Below, piece by piece: positions 1 to 10,100 of a DNA stretch of 64,000 bases. Source of the stretch: Omphiscola glabra (Eukaryota > Mollusca > Gastropoda > Lymnaeidae); contig OZ024808.1 in assembly GCA_964017045.1 (NCBI GenBank), forward strand, positions 14,004,284 to 14,068,283, read 5' to 3'. The position numbers and the translations under genes were made by a program. Below the pieces are notes generated by a model that saw only the letters and a list, made by a program, of their open reading frames with translations, did not search any database and had not been told where the DNA came from. Numbering within the stretch: the stretch's first letter is position 1; each line of letters starts with the position of its first letter.

Positions 1-521
1 TTTTACTGAAATGTACCTTGATGACCTTAGAAGTAGAAGCCCCGAATCATTATTTTACTGAAATGTACCTTGATGGCCGTAGAAGTAGAAGCCCCGAATC
101 ATTATTTTACTGAAATGTACCTTGATGACCGTAGAAGTAGAAGCCCCGAATCATTATTTTACTGAAATGTACCTTGATGGCCGTAGAAGTAGAAGCCCCG
201 AATCATTATTTTACTGAAATGTACCTTGATGGCCGTAGAAGTAGAAGCCCCGAATCATTATTTTACTGAAATGTACCTTGATGGCCGTAGAAGTAGAAGC
301 CCCGAATCATTATTTTACTGAAATGTACCTTGATGACCGTAGAAGTAGAAGCCCCGAATCATTATTTTACTGAAATGTACCTTGATGACCGTAGAAGTAG
401 AAGCCCCGAATCATTATTTTACTGAAATGTACCTTGATGACCGTAGAAGTAGAAGCCCCGAATCATTATTTTACTGAAATGTACCTTGATGACCGTAGAA
501 GTAGAAGCCCTGAATCATTAT
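1..521. repeat. 52-bp minisatellite, about 10 copies
   Basis: A head-to-tail array of a 52-bp unit beginning TTTTACTGAAATGTACC and ending GAATCATTA. Copies are nearly identical: the main difference is GATGACC versus GATGGCC, with one CCTTAG variant in the first copy. The array runs off the left edge of the window, so its true length is unknown. No long reading frame is kept through it. Confidence 0.97.
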
Positions 522-1380
522 TTTTTAACTATAAAATCATTGTTAACATTGACTGTTATGCCAACAAAATAGAAAAAAAAACTTTTACTTTTTAAATCAT
601 CGGAACGACTGATTTCAAGAGTCCCACTTAGCTCAATGTATTTCAGTGAAATAAACTGATAAAAAAATCATACGAAGGTTTGGGGCATAGGAAAGGAGGA
701 GGGGGGAGGGGGCGGTGCACTAAACTTTTTTCTTTATATTTAAGGGCTGCATTTTTTATCAGCTGCAGAGGGCTTTTTTTTTAGTGGAAAGAGGGTGGAG
801 GAGGAAATTTCTTGGGCTGCCCCGATTACACTAATCCTAGCTACGCCCCTGTAAAAATGCTTCCATGTTGGGACAAAAACAAAAGAGACTATGATTGTGG
901 GCTCAAACACATCAAAGAAAACGTAGCAAACTACAGGCTCTAGAAAAACTAGCAAGCACTAAGGGTGGGGTGAAGGGGGCGGTCAATCCAGTGCGGCATT
1001 TTTTAAAAAAAACATGCATATTTTTCGTAGGGGGGCAGGCGGCTTACCTACACCCCACACTGCCAAAGGCTATCTCAGAAAAGGACACCCCGACCCCCTA
1101 AGACACTTCACACTGCCAAAGGCTATCTCAGAAAAGTGCACCCACACCCCCGAATACACACACCGTTCCGGTCTTCTTCTAAGTTGTGATGTCCACTCAC
1201 TTGTCTTTAGTGATGAAAAAAGCCAGCCTCAAAAAGTCAATTTTTTTTTGAAATGAAGTAAGTAAAAAGGAGACAGCGAAACTAACAGAAAACGGGTTAA
1301 TCAAATCGGCCTATCTACAAACCCACAGACAGCCACAGCTACCTATTTTATAGATCCTACCACCCTCAAATCATGCAAAG
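522..1380. other. Intergenic, simple-sequence and decayed repeat DNA
   Basis: No supported gene. It holds a truncated miniature-element end (CTACGCCCCTG at 841-851) related to the hAT-type elements elsewhere in the window. It also has a local duplication of CACACTGCCAAAGGCTATCT (about 1058 and 1108) and poly-purine tracts. Short reading frames here have no recognisable content. Confidence 0.6.
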
Positions 1381-1549
1381 ACTCTATACCTTTCTCCCTT
1401 TCTTCTTAGACTACGCCACCTCTGCCAGCTTGATGAAGACTTTTCCTTTTCACATGAAGCTAATGAAATGATGGAATTCTTTCGCAACAGATCCTTCCAT
1501 GAAACTACTCTTGTGTCGGCACTCAGTCGTATCAGCACTGTCACACGTT
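1380..1549 (+). pseudogene. Penelope-like reverse transcriptase C-terminal relic
   Basis: Translation in the frame ending at the TAA near 1547-1549 gives a leucine/arginine block (LRLRHLC) followed by LDEDF, HEANEMMEFF and ALSRISTV. This is the layout of the region after the palm in Penelope-like element reverse transcriptases (arginine-rich LRRLC block, acidic DF, EM..FF..RGYP-like segment, then A..R). The frame shifts just upstream, where the expected IPFS motif lies in another frame. The copy is therefore short and dead. Family assignment is from motif memory only. Confidence 0.5.
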
Positions 1550-1716
1550 AATATGCTAAAAATATACTCTTAAGTAATCTTCATACACCTCTTGCTGACC
1601 ACGACACAACTGGGCATTGTCGACGCCTCCAATTATTGTCTACTGTTTGGGCACAAATCTAGGTTAGCGATTATAACGATATAAAAAAAAAAAATCTTTG
1701 AGTAACTATATCACAG

Positions 1717-1869
1717 GGCCGACTGGTAGATTCGGCAAGACTCAGTATTGTGTGTGATCTTGCAAGAGCCAGACGTTTTGATGATGTGATTCGCCATTTT
1801 GCCAGGGAAAAGGGTCTAGGAAAGCTGAATATGAATGTAATTACATATCAACTACAATTGCTGTTATGA
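1717..1869 (+). CDS. Possible terminal coding exon, unknown gene
   Basis: A splice-acceptor-like sequence (AACTATATCACAG) ends at 1716. It is followed by 50 open codons and TGA at 1867-1869. The peptide starts GRLVDSARLSIVCDLARARR and then runs through RFDDVIRHFAREKGLG; this composition looks coding (mixed charged and aliphatic helices) rather than low-complexity. An ATTAAA polyadenylation-like signal lies at 2049-2054. Upstream exons would lie left of this point but were not found, and the Penelope relic just upstream means this could instead be transposon-derived. The family is not recognised. Confidence 0.3.
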   Translation, partial: GRLVDSARLSIVCDLARARRFDDVIRHFAREKGLGKLNMNVITYQLQLLL

Positions 1870-1953
1870 GCTTGTGATCAATCTACTATTACATTATTTA
1901 TGTATATATTGCTTATGTATATCTTTTCATTATGTTTTAGATATTAATGTGTA

Positions 1954-1991
<38 letters not shown>

Positions 1992-2478
1992 TCCTTTACA
2001 TAAGTACCTGTTCTCTTTTTAATATATTTGCAAATATGTTTGAATGTAATTAAAGACTTAGGACATTCTTGTTTTATATGTCTATATGTGTAGGTGAGGT
2101 GAGGGGGGGGCATTGTTCGTCTTGTTCCAGCCTCTCGGTGGCACTGATTGCTGGATTAACTTGATTCTTTTTGGATGTTGGCCATGTCATTCAGTAATGC
2201 ATCAAAGAATCCAAATGTACTAATCTATAGCCAGCTATCTTCTCGTGAGTCCCATAAAACTCCCCCAAATCTTTTTATTATTATTTTTTTTTTTTTTGGA
2301 CAAAGCTAAAAAGAGGAAATATTTTTTTCTTAGAAATTTATTAAAAGTCAGTGAGAAATAGGAAATTAGTCGTGATTACACAAAAGAAAACTCGGGAAAT
2401 GAATACAAATATTTTGTTTTCAGGCACTCGATCTACTTGTCGCTGTTGCACATGTTTGTACTGCCCAACACTGAGTAG
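1870..2478. other. Non-coding, T-rich
   Basis: Contains a poly-T run of about 28 bases near 1958-1985 and the ATTAAA at 2049-2054, possibly the 3' UTR of the preceding exon-like segment. Nothing else is supported. Confidence 0.5.
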
Positions 2479-2667
2479 CAGAGGCGTAGCGAAGGGGTGG
2501 CAGGGGGGGACAGATGTCCCCGGGCGCGAGCTAGTTAGGGGCGCCCAAATGTGCTTTGATATTATTTTATTGATGAAAATAATGGGTTTGAGGGCTGAAA
2601 AAAGACAAAAGGGGCGCTTTAAAATGAATCTCGTCCCCGGGCGCCAAACACTCTAGCTACGCCTCTG
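2479..2667. mobile_element. hAT-type miniature element (CAGAGGCGTAGC subfamily)
   Basis: The left end CAGAGGCGTAGCGA and right end TAGCTACGCCTCTG are imperfect inverted repeats. They are flanked by 8-bp target duplications differing by one base, CTGAGTAG on the left and CGGAGTAG on the right. The 5'-CAG end and the 8-bp duplication are hallmarks of the hAT superfamily. The interior (GGGGCGC blocks, 189 bp total) has no transposase. It shares the CCCCGGGCGC motif with the CAGTGGCGTAG elements at 16.6, 17.5, 19.9 and 53.3 kb. Confidence 0.8.
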
Positions 2668-2705
2668 CGGAGTAGAAGAGCTGCAGAACCCTTTTGACGG
2701 TAGAA

Positions 2706-2925
2706 ATGTTAGATTTTCTTTCTTTCTCCCCCCCCCCCCCATGTCTATCTCTCTCTCTATCTCTCTCTCTCTCTCACACACACTCACACAAACGTTCCAT
2801 CTTTCTCTCTGTTTCTATCTATCGCTCTCTATCGCCCTCTCCCTGTCTCTCTCTATCACACACACACTTTCCATCTTTCTCTCTGTTTCTATCTCCCTCT
2901 ATATCTCGCTCTCTCAAAAGTCCCG
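2706..2925. repeat. CT-rich microsatellite tract
   Basis: A compound simple-sequence tract of TCTCTC and CACACA runs, including a C-homopolymer near 2728. Reading frames through it are only S/L/H repeats and are not genes. Confidence 0.9.
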
Positions 2926-2961
2926 ACTTCAACCGTTGAAATAAAGTTAAAACTAATCGAA

Positions 2962-3142
2962 GTGTCAATCAGGTGGCTGTCAATCAGGTGGCTGTCAATC
3001 AGGTGGCTGTCAATCAGGTGGCTGTCAATCAGTTGGCTGTCAATCAGGTGGCTGTCAATCAGGTGGCTGTCAATCAGGGGGCTGTCAATCAGGTGGCTGC
3101 CAATCAGGTGGCTGTCAATCAGGTGGCTGTCAATCAGGTTTC
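2962..3142. repeat. 15-bp minisatellite overlapping the methyltransferase stop codon
   Basis: About 12 copies of CAATCAGGTGGCTGT with rare variants (AGTTGG, AGGGGG, TGCC). On the minus strand the unit reads CCTGATTGACAGCCA. The last codons and TGA stop of the METTL24-like gene (3130-3132) are the first unit of the array, so every copy carries the same in-frame TGA. Confidence 0.95.
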
Positions 3143-3267
3143 TGAAAGTTAACATTGACGTAGGCTACGTGACCCTGGTAGTTAAACGATTTAGCATCAA
3201 AGGTTCTCAAACAGCAAGTCTCGCACCTATACTCTCTGAATCCAAGACGACGAAGACGGGTAATGAG
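3130..3267 (-). CDS. METTL24-like exon 6 (terminal)
   Basis: Acceptor TTTCTATCTTACAG at 3281-3268. It has 45 codons beginning LITRLRRLGFREYRCETCCL and ending NFQKPD, then TGA at 3132-3130. LRRLGFR matches the family's closing helix. The stop lies inside the first unit of the 15-bp minisatellite, so the 3' UTR starts with the array. Confidence 0.85.
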   Translation of the reverse strand, partial: LITRLRRLGFREYRCETCCLRTFDAKSFNYQGHVAYVNVNFQKPD

Positions 3268-6200
3268 CTGTAAGATAGAAATGGAAATTATGTTTTATTG
3301 ATATTCAACAATTGAAAAAACAACGTCCGGTCAACATACGTTTGAATATTTTTTCGTGCACACATGGTCTTACTTTTAAAAAAATATTCCTTTACACTTA
3401 AACTGTGTTACACTTTACGCAACTGTTCAACTACACCAATTTATATATATATAATTATCATGTACAAAATTATATACAAAACGCTTTAAGCTTACTCTAT
3501 GTACAATAAGTTTGATGAAATATGAAATGGTATCATATCACACTAATATAAATAGCGCCATGCCTAAGAATGATTAAGCCGGCACTGACAAAGGTAACAT
3601 TACCCTAATTTAAGTCTACATGATACAGAAAGTGGAACATTCAAACCTTATTCAAGTTTGAACAATAAACTTAACAGTACATGATATATTATTATAATAA
3701 TAAATACTAAATTTTAATAACTGTACAGTATAAGAACTACACAATATGTATAGAGTTCTACTGTACCTTATAAAAATGCACATAATTGTTCTTCGGGGGC
3801 CTTCCTGGAAACAAGTGAAACTCCACCAGGAAATGACGTACGTACTTCAACATGTCCGTCCCCAGCAGGTTGCCTAGGACAGACCACTCGCTGGTCTCTA
3901 TGTCCGCCTTCAACACATCTATCACTCGCTGTACAATACAATTAGCCCTTTAATCTTTTGTTTTTAAAAGCTTTAATGGAAACAAGTTAAAAGTCACAAT
4001 TTAACCATTGCGTTTTTTTACCTCACTACCATAATCTCACATCATTGATTAAACTAGACCAGTTAAAAGTTACACAATGTGTCAATATAATTTTTTTTTT
4101 AATCCCTTTAAAATATTTACAAAAGTTATTATTATTTTTAATCCTTTATATTAGCTTTGCTTTTGTGCGTTTATACAGAATAAATTCGGACGGCTAATCT
4201 GAACACGTCCCGTCAACCTATCGAGATGATTTTTAAGTTTTTACATGTTTTTAATGGAAGTTCAAATGAGAAATATGCAAATGTAAACCTTTTAATAACA
4301 TTACTATTCTTTTTTTTTTCATCATTACTGTATGAACAACATTTTATCGTAAAAAATAGTTTGGAACTAATTGGTTCCATACGGGTTCCGAAAATATTTA
4401 CACTTGCGTTAACAATTGAAGAGAAGACAAAATGTTGCATATGTGACGACACCTGGTGGTTAAAAAAATCCCTTTTTAAACAAACAAAAATTTAAAAACT
4501 TTTAAAGACGTAAATATTTTAAGCTGTTTGTACAGACCCGTGAATGGCCTAGTTCATCCATAAGGCTTTTCAATGTGCGGACCTTCCAGATCTGCTTTCT
4601 CCGGACATAAAAATCTCTCTCAGGCTCCATGCTGTTAGTGTTGTATGACCCCAGGCCAATGTTGTAAAAAGTGACATTGGGACTCCGGACATGGTCTTCT
4701 ACACCCATACTGTTTCAAACGGGAATATCAAAATAGCACGGCAATTTACTAAACAAGTCCTAACTTAATTACTAAATGCTCATGTTCTTAAACCGCGCTA
4801 GAATTTTATATTCAGTATCTTAAGATTATTTATGATTGAATAAAAGAAATCGAACAATACATGTAGTTCAAAAATAATACAGTTTGATTTAGGCAACCAT
4901 ACGTCACAATGCGACGATGATGTGGACTTCGCAGGACGAAATCACAAGGCCTGGGTATTATTTCAGGAGGCTAGGCTGGTTCCCTAGACAGCAAATGACC
5001 TCTCTCCACCCACCTGGAGAACCCAGGGGAACATCATGCGTGGGTGATACAGCTTGGCACCAATGGCGTCGCAGAAGTTAATGACGTAATCCATCTCCGA
5101 TTTTCAATTCAGTGTTGTCCTTCTCTTTGAATTCAGTGTTGTCCTTCTCTTTGAATTCTAATTTTGCCTTCTCTTTGAATTCTAATTTCACCTTCTCTTT
5201 GAATTCTAATTTCACCTTCTCTTTGAATTCTAATTTCACCTTCTCTTTGAATTCTAATTTCACCTTCTCTTTGAATTCTATTTTCACCTTCTCTTTGAAT
5301 TCTAATTTCACCTTCTCTTTGAATTCTAATTTCACCTTCTCTTTGAATTCTAATTTCACCTTCTCTTTGAATTCTAATTTCACCTTCTCTTTGAATTCTA
5401 ATTTCACCTTCTCTTTGAATTCTAATTTTACCTTCTCTTTGAATTCTAATTTCACCTTCTCTTTGAATTCTAATTTCACCTTCTCTTTGAATTCTAATTT
5501 CACCTTCTCTTTGAATTCTAATTTCACCTTCTCTTTGAATTCTAATTTCACCTTCTCTTTGAATTCTAATTTCACCTTCTCTTTGAATTCTAATTTCACC
5601 TTCTCTTTGAATTCTAATTTCACCTTCTCTTTGAATTCAGTGTTGTCCTTCAGCTAGCACCGTATACAGAACCATCAAACAAGACACGGACAATCTAGGG
5701 TTACATATAGAATTGCTCGTTGAAACAATCAATCTATATTTGTGATGTCTAACCGGCCTATTCATCCTTATTTCATAATACTGGCTACATACTTCAAAAT
5801 AAAAGCAAAAGTTGCATGCACGTTCAGCTACACGCCAATCAAGCACTGCACCAACTGACCCTGATCTGTGCACTGTCTCTGTCTCTGCTTATCTTCCATA
5901 ACTCTTTCATTTTACCGAACCACGTAATATTTCCCCTAACTCACACTATATTATCTCACTTAACCTCATCCCCGTAATATCTCCCATAATCACAACCCGT
6001 AAAAATCTACCCTAAGCCTGTATATATTTCCCCTTACTCAGCCCGTAATATAACCCCTAACTTATGGCAGTACATGTCTCCCCTTAACAAACTCAGTACA
6101 CATATCCCTTAAACTAACCCAGTACACATATCCACTAAACTTACCAGGTATAGATCTCCCTTAACCTTACCCAATGCAAATCTCCCCTAAAGTAACTTAG

Positions 6201-7151
6201 TACATATCTCCTCTAAACTATTTCAGTACATATCTCTCATAACAAATTCAGTACACATCTCCCCTAAACGTACCCAGTACAAATATCCCCTAAACTAACT
6301 CAGTACATTTCTCCCCTAAACTCCCCCAGTACATATCTCCCCTAAACTCACCCTGTACATATCTCCCTTAAACTCACACAGTACATATCTCCCCTAAACT
6401 CACCCAGTATATATCTCCCCTTACCTCATCCAGTACGTATCTCCTCTTACTCACACAGTACATATCTCCCTTAAACTTACACAGTACATATCTCCCCTGA
6501 ACTCACCCAGTACAGATCTCCCTTAAACTCAACCAGTAAATATCTCTTCTAAACTCACCCAGTACATATCTCCACTAGATTCACCCAGTACATATAAAAC
6601 TCTATCACTTTTAAATGCCGGTACATTTTTAGCCGTACCCCGTACATCTGTCCTTGGTCACTATTGTATCCTTACCTTGGGTCAAATGAGACTACTTGAC
6701 AACCCAGTCTTCCCATGGCGTCATCAAACATGAAATCAAAGCCTATTCTATTGGAGTAAAATAAAAAAGGTCGTTTAAATAGCTTTATGGTTTGTTTTGT
6801 TTAAATAGCTTTATGGTTTATTTTGTTTAAATAGCTTTATGGTTTATTTTGTTTAAATAGCTTTGTTGTTTGTGTTGCGTGTTTCTTATCATATGCTGTA
6901 ATATTAGTAATAAAATGAGTCGACTACTGAACAGTGGTTGATCCAGGCACAATATAGACATACCCACTTTCCTATCCGCATTGAGGGAGAGAGAGAGAGA
7001 GAGAGAAGGGAGAGACAAGGGCAGATTTTTAAAAAAGCGAGAATGAGAGAGAGTACGAGGACAGAGAGACACAGACAGAGACACTGAGAGATAGCAAGAG
7101 GGGAAAGGGGCAGCGACTGAGAGAGACAGAGAGAGAGAGACAGATATGTGA

Positions 7152-7182
<31 letters not shown>

Positions 7183-10100
7183 AACTTACAGACAGACAGA
7201 GAGAGAGCCCATATAGAGGACATGTTCCACTACTCTATATAATGGCCATTTTGTGATCAACTCATTTCATACGTAATATATAAATGATATCTCTATGACT
7301 AGCAAGGAACATTAGCACGCCAGTATGATATGTAGTTTCCGTACATTGTGTGACAAATATGATAAGATAAGATAATATAAGATAAGATAAGATTCGTTTT
7401 GATCCAAACAAATGGAAGTATTTTTTATTGCATTGTACATTTTCAGCACATAAAAAAAAACGAGTTGAACACAAGACACTCTACATTAAATTATTTCACT
7501 AGTGAAAAAAACAGCCATTTTGTGAACTCTCTTAGTCATATCAGGGACTTATCAGTTCTCATTAAGATTTGTGACTTCAGGGGGAGCACGCTGGTAAATT
7601 CGTACAGATTGGGGAACAAAAGAATTTTATATGAACATCCACAACTATATTTAACACCTGTTCCTTTTAAAGAATATAAGTAAATCGGCACAAAAAGTTT
7701 TAAAAAATAACATGAATTGTTTCCCTTGAAATAGTTACTTCCCTTCGAACGTTTCTGTCATACATATGGTACAAGTCACCTGATTAACAATCATAATTCT
7801 CTTCACACTGTAATGCATCTCTTGCTTCAAATAGTTTTAAATGGCAGACGTTTTCATATATATTATTGATTATTAATTTAAATTTCATGAATTTTACTAA
7901 TTCCCTCAAGAGACTTGAGATTCAGGAATTTAGAAATAGGATATTTTATTTTTTTTTTAAATAAGGATTATTAATTACGTAAAAAAAATTGCACGTCTCG
8001 CTTATCAGTTTCGTGAACTTGTTTTGATCACTTCTCGGCCTTATTGGCTAAGATCAAAGTGTAGTCTATTTCGCTTTGTGTCTGGCTGGGTCGGGGCGAT
8101 CCCTGTTAAAGGTAAAGAGGCGCTAAGCCAGGAGACCCGAAAGGGTCAAGAGACCCGCAAGGGAAGAATAGGGAGTGACACCTCGGTACTGCAGTACTTC
8201 TGGGGGAACACTCCCAAAACATTTTTAAAAAACACAACAACTTGTTTTGATGATCTGTCTTACTTTGCTCTTGAGTTATATTTTAAGCTGATTTCTTTTT
8301 TTTCTTCGGTTTTTTTTTTACATTTTCTTTTCTATATTGCACTAAACGTTGGAGTTTTAGACAGTGTCTGTAGTAGTAGAGTGTCAACAATTTGTGAAGG
8401 AAAGGGGACTCATGATCGTGCTCTCTAAATGCAAAGCTCTTATACCGACTGTCTTTCTCCGCGATAGTTATGAAATAGTAGAGACAAGGAATGTGGAAGC
8501 TTTAATCAAAAGACAGGACAATAGGATGTGAACGTTTCGGCTAAGAGCCTTCCTCGGCAGACTTGTTAAAGGAAAATACGATAAGAAACAGAGCGCAGTT
8601 AACAACTTAAGTGGTCGCTATTGTTGTTGCCGGGAGTTGGATTTTTCAAAAAAAAAAAAATCGCGTTGGTTCCAGATGTGCAACGTGAATTATATTATTT
8701 GTGACATAATTATGATTATTTTGTAATTAAAAAAATTCACTCAAAAAATGAGAATGGGGATGTTACTATCGCGTCTGAAGTGTTTAAATGGATACCTATG
8801 AGTAGGCTTACCCAAATGAATACACCAAGCAGGGACTTTTAACGACATAGGGCTCATCCTGACAAACATACCAGTTGCCGTACGCCGTGAGATTGCCGCA
8901 GTCATGTCTGGTCGGCGGGTTGATATACCTAGAGGGGGTGGTCGGAAACGTGGGTGAGACTTTTAAGAGGGGGTGATGCACACGGGTCCGTGGTGAGGCT
9001 GAGGTCTAGACTGGTGAATATTGATGGGTGGTAGTGATACTGAGACTGATACGTGTATGAGTGAGACTTGCCGTGCAATAAAATTTGAAAATCATAAGAT
9101 TACACTTGTGTAATAAATAATTGTGAAGTAGTAAACACATAAAAAAGTTAAATGTAAAAAAATAGTCAAACAAACCTTTAATTGTATGTTGGCTGTGGAA
9201 AATATGTACTTAGCAGTGCATTTTTTTCATACTAAACCGTGCAATTTTAAAGGGAAAAAAATGGGAAAAGCTAAATATTTCAGGAATATTTTTGCCCAGT
9301 GTGGTTACAACGCGCTTGAAATTATATCGCACACATTTATCATTTTTGACGTTGCTTTTCTAGATTAAGTGAGGAGTCGGTAGAATATTTTATTAAAACA
9401 GACATCAGGGACCCAACCTGTCGGCACTGCACGCTGGCCCCAGAGACAGTAGCACACCTACTGACTTTGTACCCCAAGCTTGGCGCTGGGGAGTACATGG
9501 CGGCGGGAGAGTTCTCCGTTCAGAAGATGTTGTATAGTACAACACAACAGATGTAGCAGGCTGCCACGGCACTAGCCACATAGTACAACACAACAGATGT
9601 AGCAGGCTGCCACTACACTAGCCACATAGTAAAACACAACAGATGTAGCAGGCTGCCACAGCACTAGCCACATAGTACAACACAACAGATGTAGCAGGCT
9701 GCCACTGCACTAGCCACATAGTACAACACAACAGATGTAGCAGGCTGCCACGGCCTTAGCCACATAGTACAACACAACAGATGTAGCAGGCTGCCACAGC
9801 ACTAGCCACATAGTACAACACAACAGATGTAGCAGGCTGCCACAGCACTAGCCACATAGTACAACACAACAAATGTAGCAGGCTGCCACAGCACTAGCCA
9901 AATAGTACAACACAACAGATGTAGCAGGCTGCCACAGCACTAGCCACATAGTACAACACAACAGATGTAGCAGGCTGCCACTGCACTAGCCACATAGTAC
10001 AACACAACAGATGTAGCAGGCTGCCACGGCACTAGCCACATAGTACAACACAACAGATGTAGCAGGCTGCCACAGCACTAGCCACATAGTACAACACAAC

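Noticed and set aside
5078..5657. 181-codon open frames on both strands
   Set aside because: They are translations of a 24-bp minisatellite; equal openness on both strands and lack of a non-repeat domain argue against a gene.
8027..8190. Functional U2 snRNA gene
   Set aside because: Only the first 40 nt match; the Sm site and 3' stem-loops are absent.
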